From: Amylibacter sp. SFDW26
GTDB lineage: Bacteria > Pseudomonadota > Alphaproteobacteria > Rhodobacterales > Rhodobacteraceae
DNA: 64,000 nucleotides
Assembly (NCBI RefSeq): GCF_009184395.1
Contig: NZ_WEIC01000001.1
Coordinates: forward strand, 248,001 to 312,000
Reading direction: 5' to 3'
The position numbers and the translations under genes are program-made. Under the pieces are notes generated by a model. That model made no database searches, was not told where the DNA came from, and saw nothing but the letters and a program-made list of their open reading frames with translations. This document shows positions 51,482 to 61,740 of the stretch, piece after piece (the stretch's first letter is position 1; each line of letters starts with the position of its first letter).

Positions 51482-52360
51482 ATGTCATCTTTTAATGCTA
51501 CTATGGTGTTGCCGTTTGAAGCGGGTGAAAATGCTGACTTACCTGCTTTGACAGTTCAAGCACAAGCAGGCGTAGCGCCAGAATATTCAATCCAGCTGTA
51601 TCGGCTGTTTTGGAATACTCAGGCTGATATACAAGTGGTATTAGAAGGTGTCGAAGTAACGTTGCCTAAAGGACAGTTGCTTACCTTATCTCCTGGTGAG
51701 GTTGTTGTATTTGATGCAGATACAAAAGTGCAATCCATCTGTTTTCATCACGATTTCTTTTGTGTGCGTGTGATGCGTGATGAGGTCTATTGCGACGGTG
51801 TGGTTTTTAACAGGTTGAAAGGTTTACCTATCGTAGAGTTCCCACAATCTGAATGGCCTTATTTAGAGGGTAAGTTTCAAGAGTTACAAGCAATCCTTAG
51901 AAATATTGGACCGTTTTCAAATGACCGAGCTGTTAGTGTTATTAGATCATTGTTATTACATGCGGCTGATTTCAAATTAAATACAATGGCCAAAGAACAA
52001 GCGTCGCATCGCCGCAGTTTTAGGCAATCTCCTGTTGTTGTGGCTTTCCAAAACCTTGTCGAGGACACATATGCCGAACATCATGACGCATCATTTTACA
52101 GTGACGCTTTGAACCTTTCTACGGCTACTTTGAACCGCAGAGTAAAAGATGAAATGGGCAAAACTATCATGCAAGCCGTCAATGAAAGGCTGGCTTTAGA
52201 AGCGCGTGTTGCATTGCGTTCTGGCAATCGAAGTGTGAAAGAGGTGGCATTCGATTTGGGATTTCAGGACCCGCTATATTTTTCGCGATTTTTTCGGAAA
52301 CATTTTGGTAAATCGCCTTTGCATTATTTTACGGGTGGCCAAGAAGTGGCCAATGCATGA
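51482..52360 (+). CDS. AraC family transcriptional regulator
   Basis: A 292-residue regulator with an N-terminal cupin-like sensing domain (YSIQLYRLFWNTQADIQVVLEG ... LSPGEVVVFDADTKV) and a C-terminal AraC DNA-binding domain with the two helix-turn-helices LNLSTATLNRRVKDEMGKTIMQ and RSVKEVAFDLGFQDPLYFSRFFRKHFGKSP. It lies between the phosphatase-like gene (divergent) and lysE-like gene (convergent). The sensed compound is unknown. Confidence 0.9.
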   Translation: MSSFNATMVLPFEAGENADLPALTVQAQAGVAPEYSIQLYRLFWNTQADIQVVLEGVEVTLPKGQLLTLSPGEVVVFDADTKVQSICFHHDFFCVRVMRDEVYCDGVVFNRLKGLPIVEFPQSEWPYLEGKFQELQAILRNIGPFSNDRAVSVIRSLLLHAADFKLNTMAKEQASHRRSFRQSPVVVAFQNLVEDTYAEHHDASFYSDALNLSTATLNRRVKDEMGKTIMQAVNERLALEARVALRSGNRSVKEVAFDLGFQDPLYFSRFFRKHFGKSPLHYFTGGQEVANA

Positions 52361-52415
52361 ATTGACTGAGCGCTTAGCTATATTTCTTGAAACAGATTGA
52401 TAGGAATAGGGCGTA

Positions 52416-53045
52416 TTAATTTCGAGTGTCGAAGACAAGGCGTGTTGCAAGGCCAACGAACACCGTAGATAAGAATATCTGTGGTAGGCGCTTAAAACTT
52501 GCTTTTACAGAAAAAATACTACCAAGTTTATCAACTGTTAGAATGACAATACCATTTACCAGCAGTCCAATAATATTCAGGATTGTTGCAAGGATCATAA
52601 TCTGAAGGGCAACGTTGCCTGCATCAGGTTCAATAAATTGAGGGAAGAGGGCGAGGACGAATAATGCCACTTTGGGGTTCAAGAGATTTGTAAACATGCC
52701 TTGGCGAAACATAACCCAAAAAGATATTTTGCGTGTTTTCGTAAGTTCAGATGCATCACTCTTAGATTTGAGTGTGACCCATGCAAGGTACAATAGGTAT
52801 ATGGCTCCAATGATGCGAATTGCGTCATAAGCTATTGGAACTGCTAAAAATAACTTGGATAAACCAAAGGCTGCTGCCAGTGCATGGCAATATAACCCGA
52901 AAGCGATTCCCATGTATGTAGCAAGGCCAGCAATGCGCCCTTGGGATGCGCTGCGAGAGGCAATTAAAAGCATATCAGGACCGGGAGTGGCTGTTAAGGC
53001 AACACATGCAAGTGCAAAGACAACAAGTGTTGATAGCTCTACCAT
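52416..53045 (-). CDS. LysE family amino-acid exporter
   Basis: A 209-residue membrane protein of the LysE/RhtB family with about six hydrophobic segments. It has the family start VFALACVALTATPGPDMLLIASRSASQGRIAGLATYMGIAFG and the mid motif FRQGMFTNLLNPKVALFVLALFPQF. It exports an amino acid or derivative. Its ATG follows the pyrG stop codon without a gap, so it may be cotranscribed with pyrG. Confidence 0.9.
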   Translation of the reverse strand: MVELSTLVVFALACVALTATPGPDMLLIASRSASQGRIAGLATYMGIAFGLYCHALAAAFGLSKLFLAVPIAYDAIRIIGAIYLLYLAWVTLKSKSDASELTKTRKISFWVMFRQGMFTNLLNPKVALFVLALFPQFIEPDAGNVALQIMILATILNIIGLLVNGIVILTVDKLGSIFSVKASFKRLPQIFLSTVFVGLATRLVFDTRN

Positions 53046-54689
53046 TTACACCAGCCGCGATTGTTCCAAAGCGGCTTTTACGAACTCACGGAACAGGGGG
53101 TGAGGAGCGAAAGGTTTGGATTTTAGCTCTGGGTGGTATTGTACGCCGATGTACCAAGGATGATCTTTGCATTCGACGATTTCTGGTAACTTGCCGTCAG
53201 GGGACATACCAGAAAAGATCAGACCGCAGTCTTCGAGTTGTTTGCGGTATTTGATGTCGACCTCGTAACGGTGGCGGTGGCGTTCGGAAATGGCTGTATC
53301 GCCATAAACCTCGGCCACTTTCGAGCCATCTGTGAGTGTTGCATTATAGGCGCCCAAACGCATGGTGCCGCCTTTGTCGTCGTCTACGGCACGCGCAACT
53401 GTGCGGTTGCCTTCGACCCATTCTTTTAGGTGGTAAACTACTGGCTCAAAACGTTTTTCGCCCGCTTCATGATCAAACTCTTCGGAGCCAGCATTTTTGA
53501 TTTTTGCCAGATTACGAGCCGCTTCGATAACTGCCATTTGCATGCCTAGACAGATGCCAAGGTACGGCACTTTATTTTCGCGTGCGAATTGAGCTGCTTT
53601 GATTTTACCTTCTGTACCACGTTCGCCAAAGCCGCCTGGAACAAGGATTGCATCGAACCCTGTTAGTTTATCAGCAGCATCGCCATTTTCGAATACCTCT
53701 GCATCAATCCATTCGGTTTTGACTTTAACACGGTTGAACATGCCGCCGTGCGTAAGGGCCTCTGATATAGATTTGTACGCGTCTTCGAGTTGCGTGTATT
53801 TACCAACGATTGCAACTTTTACTTCGCCATCAGGCTTGTGAATACGCTCTGATACGTCTTGCCATGTGGATAGGTCAGGTTGTGGTGCTGGGCTGATGCC
53901 AAAGGCGTCTAGAACGGCTTGGTCCATACCTGCTTCGTGATATGCCAATGGCGCATCGTAAATGGTACTAAGGTCGTATGCAGGGATCACGCTGTCTGGG
54001 CGCACGTTACAGAACAAGGCTAGTTTGGCGCGTTCTTTTTCTGGGATTTTTTTTTCAGAACGGCAGACCAAGATATCTGGTGCGATGCCGATGGAACGGA
54101 GCTCTTTTACAGAGTGCTGGGTTGGTTTTGTTTTCAATTCGCCTGATGCGCCAAGGTATGGTAGCAATGTCAGGTGCATGAAAATACACTGGCCGCGTGG
54201 CTTGTCTTGGCTAAACTGACGGATGGATTCAAAAAATGGTAAGCCTTCGATATCTCCGACTGTGCCGCCGATTTCACACAGCATGAAGTCGACCTCGTCA
54301 TCACCAATTTCGATGAAATCTTTGATTTCATTTGTGACATGTGGGATCACTTGGATGGTTTTGCCTAGATAATCACCACGGCGTTCTTTTTCCAATACGG
54401 TTGTGTAGACACGGCCCGATGAAATGGAATCGGTTTGGCGTGCAGCCACACCAGTGAAGCGCTCATAGTGACCAAGATCTAGGTCGGTTTCAGCACCATC
54501 ATCTGTAACGAATACTTCGCCATGTTCAAAGGGGGACATTGTACCTGGATCAACGTTCAAATACGGATCCAATTTGCGCAGGCGTACAGAATAACCACGG
54601 GCTTGCAGCAGTGCACCCAATGCAGCAGAAGCCAAGCCTTTACCCAGAGATGAAACAACGCCGCCAGTAATGAAAATATAACGTGCCAT
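53046..54689 (-). CDS. pyrG: CTP synthase
   Basis: A 547-residue enzyme that aminates UTP to CTP. The synthetase domain begins [29 protein letters not shown] and has [23 protein letters not shown]; the glutaminase domain has the nucleophile cysteine in [18 protein letters not shown] and the His-Glu pair in [11 protein letters not shown]. Full length. The preceding secG gene is separated by a terminator. Confidence 0.96.
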   Translation of the reverse strand: MARYIFITGGVVSSLGKGLASAALGALLQARGYSVRLRKLDPYLNVDPGTMSPFEHGEVFVTDDGAETDLDLGHYERFTGVAARQTDSISSGRVYTTVLEKERRGDYLGKTIQVIPHVTNEIKDFIEIGDDEVDFMLCEIGGTVGDIEGLPFFESIRQFSQDKPRGQCIFMHLTLLPYLGASGELKTKPTQHSVKELRSIGIAPDILVCRSEKKIPEKERAKLALFCNVRPDSVIPAYDLSTIYDAPLAYHEAGMDQAVLDAFGISPAPQPDLSTWQDVSERIHKPDGEVKVAIVGKYTQLEDAYKSISEALTHGGMFNRVKVKTEWIDAEVFENGDAADKLTGFDAILVPGGFGERGTEGKIKAAQFARENKVPYLGICLGMQMAVIEAARNLAKIKNAGSEEFDHEAGEKRFEPVVYHLKEWVEGNRTVARAVDDDKGGTMRLGAYNATLTDGSKVAEVYGDTAISERHRHRYEVDIKYRKQLEDCGLIFSGMSPDGKLPEIVECKDHPWYIGVQYHPELKSKPFAPHPLFREFVKAALEQSRLV

Positions 54690-54825
54690 AGTGTGGCATC
54701 CCCCGTGTTTTTATTGTTTTTGTGAACGATTCCGAACAGTCGAAAACGCCTGTATCACGGGATTTAAGTCATAATAGACCTTACCGATTCTGACAAGACC
54801 AGAACCGCTATATCCTGTGGTTTTT

Positions 54826-54853
54826 TGAAAAACCCCAACTATTTGTAGGGGTT
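54826..54853 (-). terminator. Intrinsic terminator of secG
   Basis: On the minus strand AACCCC...GGGGTT (54853-54831) is followed by TTTTTC; it starts 9 nt after the secG stop and separates secG from pyrG. Confidence 0.7.
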
Positions 54854-54862
54854 AGATGCGAA

Positions 54863-55228
54863 TTATTCAGCTTTTGGTGGTAACGCAGGAGTATCTGACG
54901 CAGATGGTGGCAACAAGTTACCTTCCAATCCTTCTGGGGCTGGTGTTCCACCTTGTTCGGATGCAGGAGCATCAGATCCTAAACGCTCGATCACGCTGTC
55001 AGAGTTTGAATTTTTCGAGGCAATGATTGTCAAGGTTATGCTTGTAATAACAAAGCCAACAGCCAAAATCCAAGTCACTTTTGCCAACGGAGATGCTGGA
55101 GGGCGTCCAGATGCACCGCCGCCGCCGCCGCCGATACCTAAACCGCCACCTTCTGAACGCTGAACCAATACAATACCGATCAAGCTTAAAGCTAGGATTA
55201 AGTGAATGACAAGAACGACGTTTTCCAT
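54863..55228 (-). CDS. secG: Preprotein translocase subunit SecG
   Basis: A 121-residue membrane protein with two hydrophobic segments (about 2-22 and 52-74) joined by a Gly-rich loop (RSEGGGLGIGGGGGGASGRP), typical of alphaproteobacterial SecG. The C-terminal tail is Pro- and Glu-rich. It helps SecYEG-mediated protein export. Position next to pyrG is common in the order. Confidence 0.92.
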   Translation of the reverse strand: MENVVLVIHLILALSLIGIVLVQRSEGGGLGIGGGGGGASGRPPASPLAKVTWILAVGFVITSITLTIIASKNSNSDSVIERLGSDAPASEQGGTPAPEGLEGNLLPPSASDTPALPPKAE

Positions 55229-55444
55229 TGATGTGCCCGTATGTGAATAACTACCTGCGGGTGTCTAATAGATGCAGGCAGACTTGTCGATGGGTTATTT
55301 GAATCTTGTTGGGGTGGCATGGGAAATAATCATAAAGATTCAGTGAAGACACTTATTTAAGCGTAGGCTGCATTGCTGTAAAATATATAACCCATTGGAT
55401 CTGCAGCACGGAATGCCAGATGATTATGACCCGTTAAACTTACA

Positions 55445-56275
55445 CTAGTTGAATACACCTTTGGCGGCAAATTGATCCCAAGCATATTGAATGTAAAAGC
55501 TGTTAAATTGGTGGCGACCTGGGAATAGGCAGTAGTTGAATATTTTGCCTGACGCGTTTTCGTGGTTTTCACAGGTCATGCTGTATTGTTTGTTTTTTGT
55601 GGTGCTTATTTTTTTGAAATCACCAAAGCTTTTGTACATTGCGATTGTCGTGGGGACATCGCCTTGTTTTGTCTGGCGAATTTGACGACCACCCAGTGGA
55701 ACTGTGCGATCCGTTTTGCCATGAATGTGAACAACATTTGTGGCTGGGGTTTTGCATCCATTTGGAATTTTCAACCAAAAGGTACCTGCCATAGGTGCAA
55801 AGGCCGCGAATTTATCAGAACGAGCACACAATAGGTTCCATGTCATCATGCCGCCAGCCGAAAACCCAGTTGCCATCATTTTCGATGTGTCGATTGCAAA
55901 GTTAGCAGAGGCATGTTCGATGACGTTGTCAAAATAACGAAACTCTCTTTCACCGTTGCTGTTATAATTACTAGGGGAATAGGGCAGGTTCCAATCATCG
56001 CCTTTGGATTTTGTAGCGATCAATGCCAATCCCATATCGGATACGATCTTACGCATTTTCTTGTTCAACATCGTGCCGCGTGCAGTACCTTTGTACCCAT
56101 GAGAAAATACAACAGCCCCAACAGGTGTTTTCCCATCATGACCAGCTGGCATAGCGATGTAATAGTGGCGGTTGTTATCAATTTTACATTGTGAATTAGG
56201 ACCACATGCAAGTGCTGCAGTTGCTGTTGTGCCAAATAAGCCGATTGCAATGGTTAAGGTTTTGAAAATACGCAT
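55445..56275 (-). CDS. Secreted esterase of the PHB depolymerase/feruloyl esterase (LpqC) family
   Basis: A 276-residue alpha/beta hydrolase with a signal peptide (MRIFKTLTIAIGLFGTTATAALA). The nucleophile elbow is MATGFSAGGMMTW (Ser), the first strand block GAVVFSHGYKGTARG, and the probable catalytic His lies in FPGRHQFNSF near the C terminus, with Asp in HGKTDRTVP. Cysteines (CGPNSQC, CARS, NGCKTP, MTCEN, YCLF) probably form disulfides. Substrate: an ester such as a polyhydroxyalkanoate oligomer or aromatic ester. Nothing is seen in the 216 bp that follow. Confidence 0.85.
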   Translation of the reverse strand: MRIFKTLTIAIGLFGTTATAALACGPNSQCKIDNNRHYYIAMPAGHDGKTPVGAVVFSHGYKGTARGTMLNKKMRKIVSDMGLALIATKSKGDDWNLPYSPSNYNSNGEREFRYFDNVIEHASANFAIDTSKMMATGFSAGGMMTWNLLCARSDKFAAFAPMAGTFWLKIPNGCKTPATNVVHIHGKTDRTVPLGGRQIRQTKQGDVPTTIAMYKSFGDFKKISTTKNKQYSMTCENHENASGKIFNYCLFPGRHQFNSFYIQYAWDQFAAKGVFN

Positions 56276-56431
56276 AGGGTGATCCCTTATTAATGAATAT
56301 GGTTGTATTGCTGCAAGTTTTCCGCCGTTTTCTCAAATCACAAAACTGTGGGTAACACGCATAAAATGGATTGAGCTGACTAGTGTGATCGCATTAAACT
56401 TGTAGATGCATTTATAGAAAAGAGCTGACTC

Positions 56432-57616
56432 TTGGCTGACTTAAGAATTTCAAACAAAAAAGCACGACAATTGTGGTTGTCCAACCAAGGTTTGGCTACA
56501 GCACCAACGGGATCACTGGATGTGATGTCTATCATTCGCGGGCTTGGATTTGTACAACTGGATACGATCCAAGTTGTCTCACGTGCCCATCATCACATCA
56601 TCTGGAGCCGTAATCAAAATTACCGCGAACCTATGTTGGATAAAGTGTTGGGAAAAGAAAATGGCGTGTTTGAACATTTCACCCATGACGCTTCGGTCTT
56701 GCCAATGGAGTTTTACCCAATGTGGCAACGTCAGTTTCGACGTAAGAAAGAAAAGATAGACAATGCGGGTTGGTATAAATCGATGCTGGATGCTGATGGG
56801 CGTGCAGCGATCAAACAACGGATAATGGCCGAAGGCCCCTTATCGACCCATGCGTTTGATACGAAGATTGTGGGTGAGAAACAGCCATGGTCGCGGCCAC
56901 CACATAAATTAGCCTTGGATTACATGTGGTATGCAGGGGAATTGGCGACATCGCACCGCGAGAATTTCAAGAAGTTCTATGATCTAGGCGAGCGCGTTTT
57001 TCCAAAGTACTTACGTGAAGAGACGCATTCTGATGATATGCAGCAAGATTGGTTGTGCCGACAAGCGTTAGACCGTTTGGGATTTGCCACATCAGGGGAA
57101 ATTCAAAAGTTTTGGGAAGCGATGGATGCGCGTGAAGTGCGCGCATGGATCGATCAGGGTCATTTGGTTCCAGTCGAAGTGCAATCAACAAATGGAACTT
57201 GGGGGAAAGCGTTTGCCCCAGCAGACATTGAAGAGCGGCTAGATAACCTAACATCCTCAACAACGCGTTTGCGTATATTGAACCCATTTGACCCAGTTGT
57301 CAGGGATCGCAACCGATTGGAACGGTTGTTTGGGTTTGAATACCGGATTGAGATATTTGTGCCCGAGGCCAAACGTAAGTGGGGGTATTATGTATTCCCA
57401 ATACTCGAAGGGGATCGTTTCGTAGGGCGTATTGAGGTTAAGGCAGATCGTAAGAACAATGTTTTAAACATTATGAACGTCTGGGCTGAACCTAAGGTGA
57501 AATGGACTGTATCAAGACAACAAAAATTAGATGCTGAATTAGACCGAATGAGGCGTTTTGTTGGCCTACAAGATTGTATTTGGAAATGTTCTAGAAGGCC
57601 TAATCAGGCGCCATGA
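56432..57616 (+). CDS. Winged-helix DNA glycosylase, YcaQ family
   Basis: A 394-residue HTH_42 protein. In E. coli, YcaQ excises lesions from DNA interstrand crosslinks. Seen: MADLRISNKKARQLWLSNQGLA, the family motif GFVQLDTIQVVSRAHHHIIWSRN with the QLD segment, HFTHDASVLPMEFYPMW, and LRILNPFDPVVRDRNRLERLFGFEYRIEIFVPEAKRKWGYYVFPIL. The start appears to be TTG at 56432 behind AAAAGAG. Its end overlaps the convergent HxlR gene by 17 bp. Confidence 0.85.
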   Translation: MADLRISNKKARQLWLSNQGLATAPTGSLDVMSIIRGLGFVQLDTIQVVSRAHHHIIWSRNQNYREPMLDKVLGKENGVFEHFTHDASVLPMEFYPMWQRQFRRKKEKIDNAGWYKSMLDADGRAAIKQRIMAEGPLSTHAFDTKIVGEKQPWSRPPHKLALDYMWYAGELATSHRENFKKFYDLGERVFPKYLREETHSDDMQQDWLCRQALDRLGFATSGEIQKFWEAMDAREVRAWIDQGHLVPVEVQSTNGTWGKAFAPADIEERLDNLTSSTTRLRILNPFDPVVRDRNRLERLFGFEYRIEIFVPEAKRKWGYYVFPILEGDRFVGRIEVKADRKNNVLNIMNVWAEPKVKWTVSRQQKLDAELDRMRRFVGLQDCIWKCSRRPNQAP

Positions 57617-57953
57617 AGCTTTTGGGGGGTACCCAAGTTTCTGGGAAAAAACTATTTCCCCATATGCACATGGATTGAACAATTGGTTTCAAAGCTGACC
57701 CCATCGGCGTAAGAACATATTCAAAGCGTTTTGGTCGCTTGTTGTAGAGTTGTTTTGTGACCAACCCATATCGTTCCATATCTGAAAGTCGACTGGCAAG
57801 AATATTTGTTGTTATTTTCTCAGGTGAATCTAAAAAATCCCCATATCTTTTTTTACCACAAAGCATGTCGCGAATAAGTATTAGTGTCCATTTATCACCT
57901 ATAACTTCAAGAGAAGTAGAGATTGGACAGCCTGATCTATGTGTATTTTCCAT
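57600..57953 (-). CDS. HxlR family transcriptional regulator
   Basis: A 117-residue winged-helix regulator of the HxlR class: CPISTSLEVIGDKWTLILIRDMLCGKKRYGDFLDSPEKITTNILASRLSDMERYGLVTKQLY. The cysteine in SGCPIS at the N terminus is often a redox or electrophile sensor in this family. ATG 57953 has GAGG 6 nt upstream. It is divergent from the GFA gene (85 bp), which is its likely target. Confidence 0.9.
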   Translation of the reverse strand: MENTHRSGCPISTSLEVIGDKWTLILIRDMLCGKKRYGDFLDSPEKITTNILASRLSDMERYGLVTKQLYNKRPKRFEYVLTPMGSALKPIVQSMCIWGNSFFPETWVPPKSFMAPD

Positions 57954-58038
57954 ATTAACCTCACTAGTGACTTGCAATTTACAAGTCGCTATGTATTTAT
58001 ACTATCATTCGTTAGTTTCTTAGCAAAAGGAGAGTTTC

Positions 58039-58470
58039 ATGTCAGTAGGGTTTAAAGGAAGTTGTTTATGTGGTGCAGTAACATATAAATCTTCAGCGGA
58101 TCCCGTTGCGATTGTAAGCTGTCATTGTGCGGATTGTCGTAAATCTAGTGGTACAGGGCATTGCACACATATGGGTATTCCTGAAGCTGCTTTTACAATA
58201 TTAGGGGACGTATCATATTTCGATAAAGGTACAGATTCAGGAAATATGGTACGCAGGCATTTTTGCCCAACATGCGGCTCGCCTATTTATTCCACAAACT
58301 CTAGCATGAAGGATATGGTTTTCCCGCGCGCTTCAATTTTGGATGATAGGCCAGAAATGACAGTAAGTATGGCAGTATATGCAAGCCGTGCAACCGCTTG
58401 GGATCCAGTAATTGAAGGTGTTCCAACGTTCGCAGAAATGCCACCCCAATCTGATATGCCGGAAATGTAA
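58039..58470 (+). CDS. GFA family (glutathione-dependent formaldehyde-activating) protein
   Basis: A 143-residue zinc protein of the GFA/CENP-V fold. Zinc cysteines: GSCLCGAVTY, SCHCADCRKSSG and FCPTCGSPIYS. It binds glutathione adducts in a few members, but most have no proven reaction. Paired with a divergent HxlR regulator, which suggests a response to electrophiles. Confidence 0.88.
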   Translation: MSVGFKGSCLCGAVTYKSSADPVAIVSCHCADCRKSSGTGHCTHMGIPEAAFTILGDVSYFDKGTDSGNMVRRHFCPTCGSPIYSTNSSMKDMVFPRASILDDRPEMTVSMAVYASRATAWDPVIEGVPTFAEMPPQSDMPEM

Positions 58471-58577
58471 TTATTAAGTGGGACGATCTTTCCTGAGTTC
58501 CATTACATTTTTCGGTTTCAGTCAGAAGCCTACAGGGGTATACCCGCTTCGGTTCTATTCAAAAAGCGAGTCTTTAA

Positions 58578-59873
58578 ATGGCAAACGTCGTGGTTGTAGG
58601 TGCCCAGTGGGGTGACGAAGGTAAAGGTAAAATCGTAGATTGGCTCAGCGAGCGCGCTGATGTCATTGCACGGTTCCAAGGGGGCCACAACGCAGGCCAC
58701 ACATTGGTTATCGACGGGAAAGTCTATAAATTACACGCATTACCATCTGGCGTCGTACGCGGTGGTAAGTTGTCAGTCATCGGTAATGGTGTTGTTCTTG
58801 ATCCATGGCATTTGCTAAGTGAAATCGAAACAATTCGTGGTCAAGGTGTCGAGATTACACCAGAGACATTGATGATCGCAGAAAACACGCCACTGATCCT
58901 GCCAATTCACGGCGAGCTTGATCGCGCACGTGAAGAAGCGGCAAGCAAAGGCACAAAGATCGGCACAACAGGCCGTGGTATTGGCCCAGCTTACGAAGAT
59001 AAAGTGGGCCGTCGTTCTGTTCGTGTTGCTGATTTGGCTGATATGGCAACGTTAGAAGCACGCGTTGACCGTGCTTTGCAACACCATGATCCATTGCGTA
59101 AAGGCTTGGGGATTGAAGCTGTTGATCGTGATACGTTGATTGCTCAACTCAAAGAAATCGCTGAAAAAATCTTACCGTTCTCGGCGCCAGTTTGGAAAGT
59201 GCTAAGTGAAAAGCGCAAAGCAGGTAAACGTATTTTGTTTGAAGGTGCACAAGGCGCGCTTTTGGATATCGATTTTGGCACATACCCATTTGTGACATCA
59301 TCTAATGTGATTGCAGGTCAAGCGGCAACAGGTGTTGGCGTTGGTCCAGGTGCGATTGATTTCGTATTGGGCATTGTAAAAGCCTACACAACACGTGTGG
59401 GCGAGGGGCCTTTCCCAACAGAGCTTGATGATGATGATGGCCAACGTTTGGGTGAACGCGGACATGAGTTTGGTACGACTACAGGGCGTAAACGTCGTTG
59501 TGGTTGGTTTGATGCCTGTTTGTTGCGTCAAACATGTGCAACATCTGGTGTGAACGGTATCGCTTTGACGAAACTGGATGTTTTGGACGGGTTTGAAGAG
59601 TTGAAAATCTGTACAGGCTACGAATTGGACGGCGAAAAATTGGACTACCTTCCAACTGCTGCCGATCAACAAGCACGCTGTACGCCTGTTTACGAAACGA
59701 TGCCTGGTTGGTCTGAAAGCACAGAAGGGGCGCGGTCTTGGAATGATCTGCCTGCTGCTGCAATTAAATACGTACGCCGTGTGGAAGAATTGATTGATTG
59801 CCCTGTAGCAATGGTTTCAACAAGCCCAGAACGCGAAGATACCATCCTTGTAACAGACCCGTTTGCAGACTGA
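58578..59873 (+). CDS. purA: Adenylosuccinate synthetase
   Basis: A 431-residue GTP-dependent enzyme that joins IMP and aspartate in AMP synthesis. It begins [41 protein letters not shown], and has the family motifs [42 protein letters not shown] and [19 protein letters not shown]. Full length. It is coupled to a small membrane-protein gene. Confidence 0.97.
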   Translation: MANVVVVGAQWGDEGKGKIVDWLSERADVIARFQGGHNAGHTLVIDGKVYKLHALPSGVVRGGKLSVIGNGVVLDPWHLLSEIETIRGQGVEITPETLMIAENTPLILPIHGELDRAREEAASKGTKIGTTGRGIGPAYEDKVGRRSVRVADLADMATLEARVDRALQHHDPLRKGLGIEAVDRDTLIAQLKEIAEKILPFSAPVWKVLSEKRKAGKRILFEGAQGALLDIDFGTYPFVTSSNVIAGQAATGVGVGPGAIDFVLGIVKAYTTRVGEGPFPTELDDDDGQRLGERGHEFGTTTGRKRRCGWFDACLLRQTCATSGVNGIALTKLDVLDGFEELKICTGYELDGEKLDYLPTAADQQARCTPVYETMPGWSESTEGARSWNDLPAAAIKYVRRVEELIDCPVAMVSTSPEREDTILVTDPFAD

Positions 59874-60088
59874 TGGCTTTATCGTACAAAGCTCGTCGTC
59901 GTTTATCACTGGTCTTATTGCTAGTATGGTTGCCTATGTTCATCGTGGCGGCAGTAACCGTTATGAACTGGATCGAGCGCCCGCATATTTTGGTCGAATT
60001 GCTGATCTACATCGTTCTGGGTGTGATTTGGGCATTGCCGTTTAAATTTGTGTTTAAAGGCGTCGGAAAAGAAGATCCTGACGCCTGA
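59873..60088 (+). CDS. DUF2842 small membrane protein
   Basis: A 71-residue protein with two transmembrane segments (about 11-31 and 41-58) and a basic N terminus ([12 protein letters not shown]). It matches the DUF2842 pattern, including VVIWALPFKFVFKGV-like ending (GVIWALPFKFVFKGVGKEDPDA). Its ATG overlaps the purA stop by 1 nt. Function unknown; common beside purA in Rhodobacterales. Confidence 0.85.
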   Translation: MALSYKARRRLSLVLLLVWLPMFIVAAVTVMNWIERPHILVELLIYIVLGVIWALPFKFVFKGVGKEDPDA

Positions 60089-60115
60089 AAACTGCTAGCA
60101 TTTTTTAGATTGAGA

Positions 60116-61612
60116 CTAACCCGCCAAGTATTTCTTTTGATAGGCGGCTTTGCGATCCAATGAAATCGTGTAGCTGCCGTCTTGAGCAGATTTCACGTAC
60201 CCTCGTTTGTTCAATTGATCCAATGTTCCTACGCGCTCATCTTCTTTAACAATACGTTTGATGTGCGGAGGTAGGTTTGCTGAAATTTGCTTTTCAGTAT
60301 AGCGATCTTTACCCAAAACCAATGTCATGTAAGCGGCGGATGCTTCAAGCAATTCGATCAATGTACTTGCACCCATCATGCGTGAAAATTCTTCAAAACT
60401 CGGTAGATCAGAACTCTTTGTGGCTGGTATAATATCTTCAACCGCCTCTGGCTCTGGGGCTGGTTGTTTTTTTTCTATATTGACGTCCACTTTTGGATGG
60501 CGTTTAGGTGCTGGTGCATCCTGATCACTAACCAGTGTTAAACCGCTTTTTTTTTGAGTGTTATCCTGAACGTCTATATCTTCAGCTTGCTCACTGTGGT
60601 CAATGCGCTGTCCCATGTCTAACACTAATGGGCGCGTGCCATTGGACTTGTTAACCGCTTTACGTGATTTAGGGCGTGAAAATACACTTGTCTCAGCTTC
60701 ATAAGCTTTGCGCACTTTTGCAAGCTCGCGGCGGAACGTGATTGTATTATCCCTGCGTTCCTCGCCAGTTTCAACAACTTCCGGTACGATGTTTTCCATA
60801 CGATTTGCACGCTCTGCTTCTGTTGCAGCAACAGCCGCTTTAAGGCGTTCTAATGCATTGGCTTTTGAAACATGTTCTGGTGTCGCCATTTTTTCATTAG
60901 CTGTTTCCAACCAGCGATCAATTGATTCATCACTTTGTAATGCCTGAACGGCTGCAGAAACTGTTTCAGATGGGATTTCTTCTTCTAAGCTTGGCGCTAA
61001 TTCATCAGCAGTGGTTGTATCATTGATGTTCTTATCTAACGATGCCGCGATGTCTTTAACAGGTGGTGTATTTTCAGCGGTGGCTTCCGCTATGAATTTT
61101 TCTGCACTGCTTTCAACATCATCGGCCTTTTTAGGGGCGTCAGCTACTTCAGGATGAGTGTCCTTTTGAGTATCAACTTGAACATCTTCAATTTCTTTTG
61201 GCGCTTCTTCAACATCCTCTTGAACATCTTCAACAGGCGTTTTTTCTGAAGAAATGGCTCCATTTGTCTGACGGCGTGATTTGAATGTTGCAGCCGCGTC
61301 ATCTGTTGTCTGTTCAACAGATATTTCTTCTTCAAGTTTGGAGGGAACATCAACAATCTCAGCTTGTCTTAGGACAATACTGTTGTCTGTGACTTCTGCG
61401 TCAATGCGATTTGGATTCGCACTCTCGGCGATTTGGTGCAGTTTAGATGCATCAGGTTGCAGAGGTTCGCTACCGAAATAGCGATCATCTGCAGAAAGCT
61501 TGCGAAAATATTCCGCTACAAGCTGCATAGTTGTGAAGGGATCATCGAAACCTTCTAGGGTACAAGAAAATGTACCATACGACACGGTCATTGCTTTTGG
61601 GTGCGAATCCAT
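60116..61612 (-). CDS. Conserved acidic low-complexity protein (Rhodobacterales type)
   Basis: A 498-residue protein with no signal peptide. A compact N-terminal part (MDSHPKAMTVSYGTFSCTLEGFDDPFTTMQLVAEYFRKL, about 1-60) and a compact C-terminal part (about 390-498: FEEFSRMMGASTLIELLEASAAYMTLVLGKDRYTEKQI ... GYVKSAQDGSYTISLDRKAAYQKKY) flank a long disordered middle rich in Glu, Asp, Ala and Thr. The N-terminal block is well known among Rhodobacterales proteins of unknown role. An adaptor or scaffold is possible. The middle holds no recognisable domain. Confidence 0.75.
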   Translation of the reverse strand: MDSHPKAMTVSYGTFSCTLEGFDDPFTTMQLVAEYFRKLSADDRYFGSEPLQPDASKLHQIAESANPNRIDAEVTDNSIVLRQAEIVDVPSKLEEEISVEQTTDDAAATFKSRRQTNGAISSEKTPVEDVQEDVEEAPKEIEDVQVDTQKDTHPEVADAPKKADDVESSAEKFIAEATAENTPPVKDIAASLDKNINDTTTADELAPSLEEEIPSETVSAAVQALQSDESIDRWLETANEKMATPEHVSKANALERLKAAVAATEAERANRMENIVPEVVETGEERRDNTITFRRELAKVRKAYEAETSVFSRPKSRKAVNKSNGTRPLVLDMGQRIDHSEQAEDIDVQDNTQKKSGLTLVSDQDAPAPKRHPKVDVNIEKKQPAPEPEAVEDIIPATKSSDLPSFEEFSRMMGASTLIELLEASAAYMTLVLGKDRYTEKQISANLPPHIKRIVKEDERVGTLDQLNKRGYVKSAQDGSYTISLDRKAAYQKKYLAG

Positions 61613-61740
61613 AATGTACTTACTCTACTCGTTAATCGCCCCCACGACGACCTTTTTTATAAGCCACCAAACATAGTTTTTACAGGATTAATTACGATTT
61701 TAGCTTTAATTTCCAAACATTTTTCGTTTATTGAATACAG

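Noticed and set aside
55357-55572. Short minus-strand frame at the end of the esterase gene
   Set aside because: It overlaps the esterase C terminus in another frame; the esterase reading with its His region is the real one.
61613-61740. TPP riboswitch before thiamine diphosphokinase
   Set aside because: The 128-bp spacer is AT-rich and lacks the conserved CTGAGA and TGAAC-type thi-box elements.
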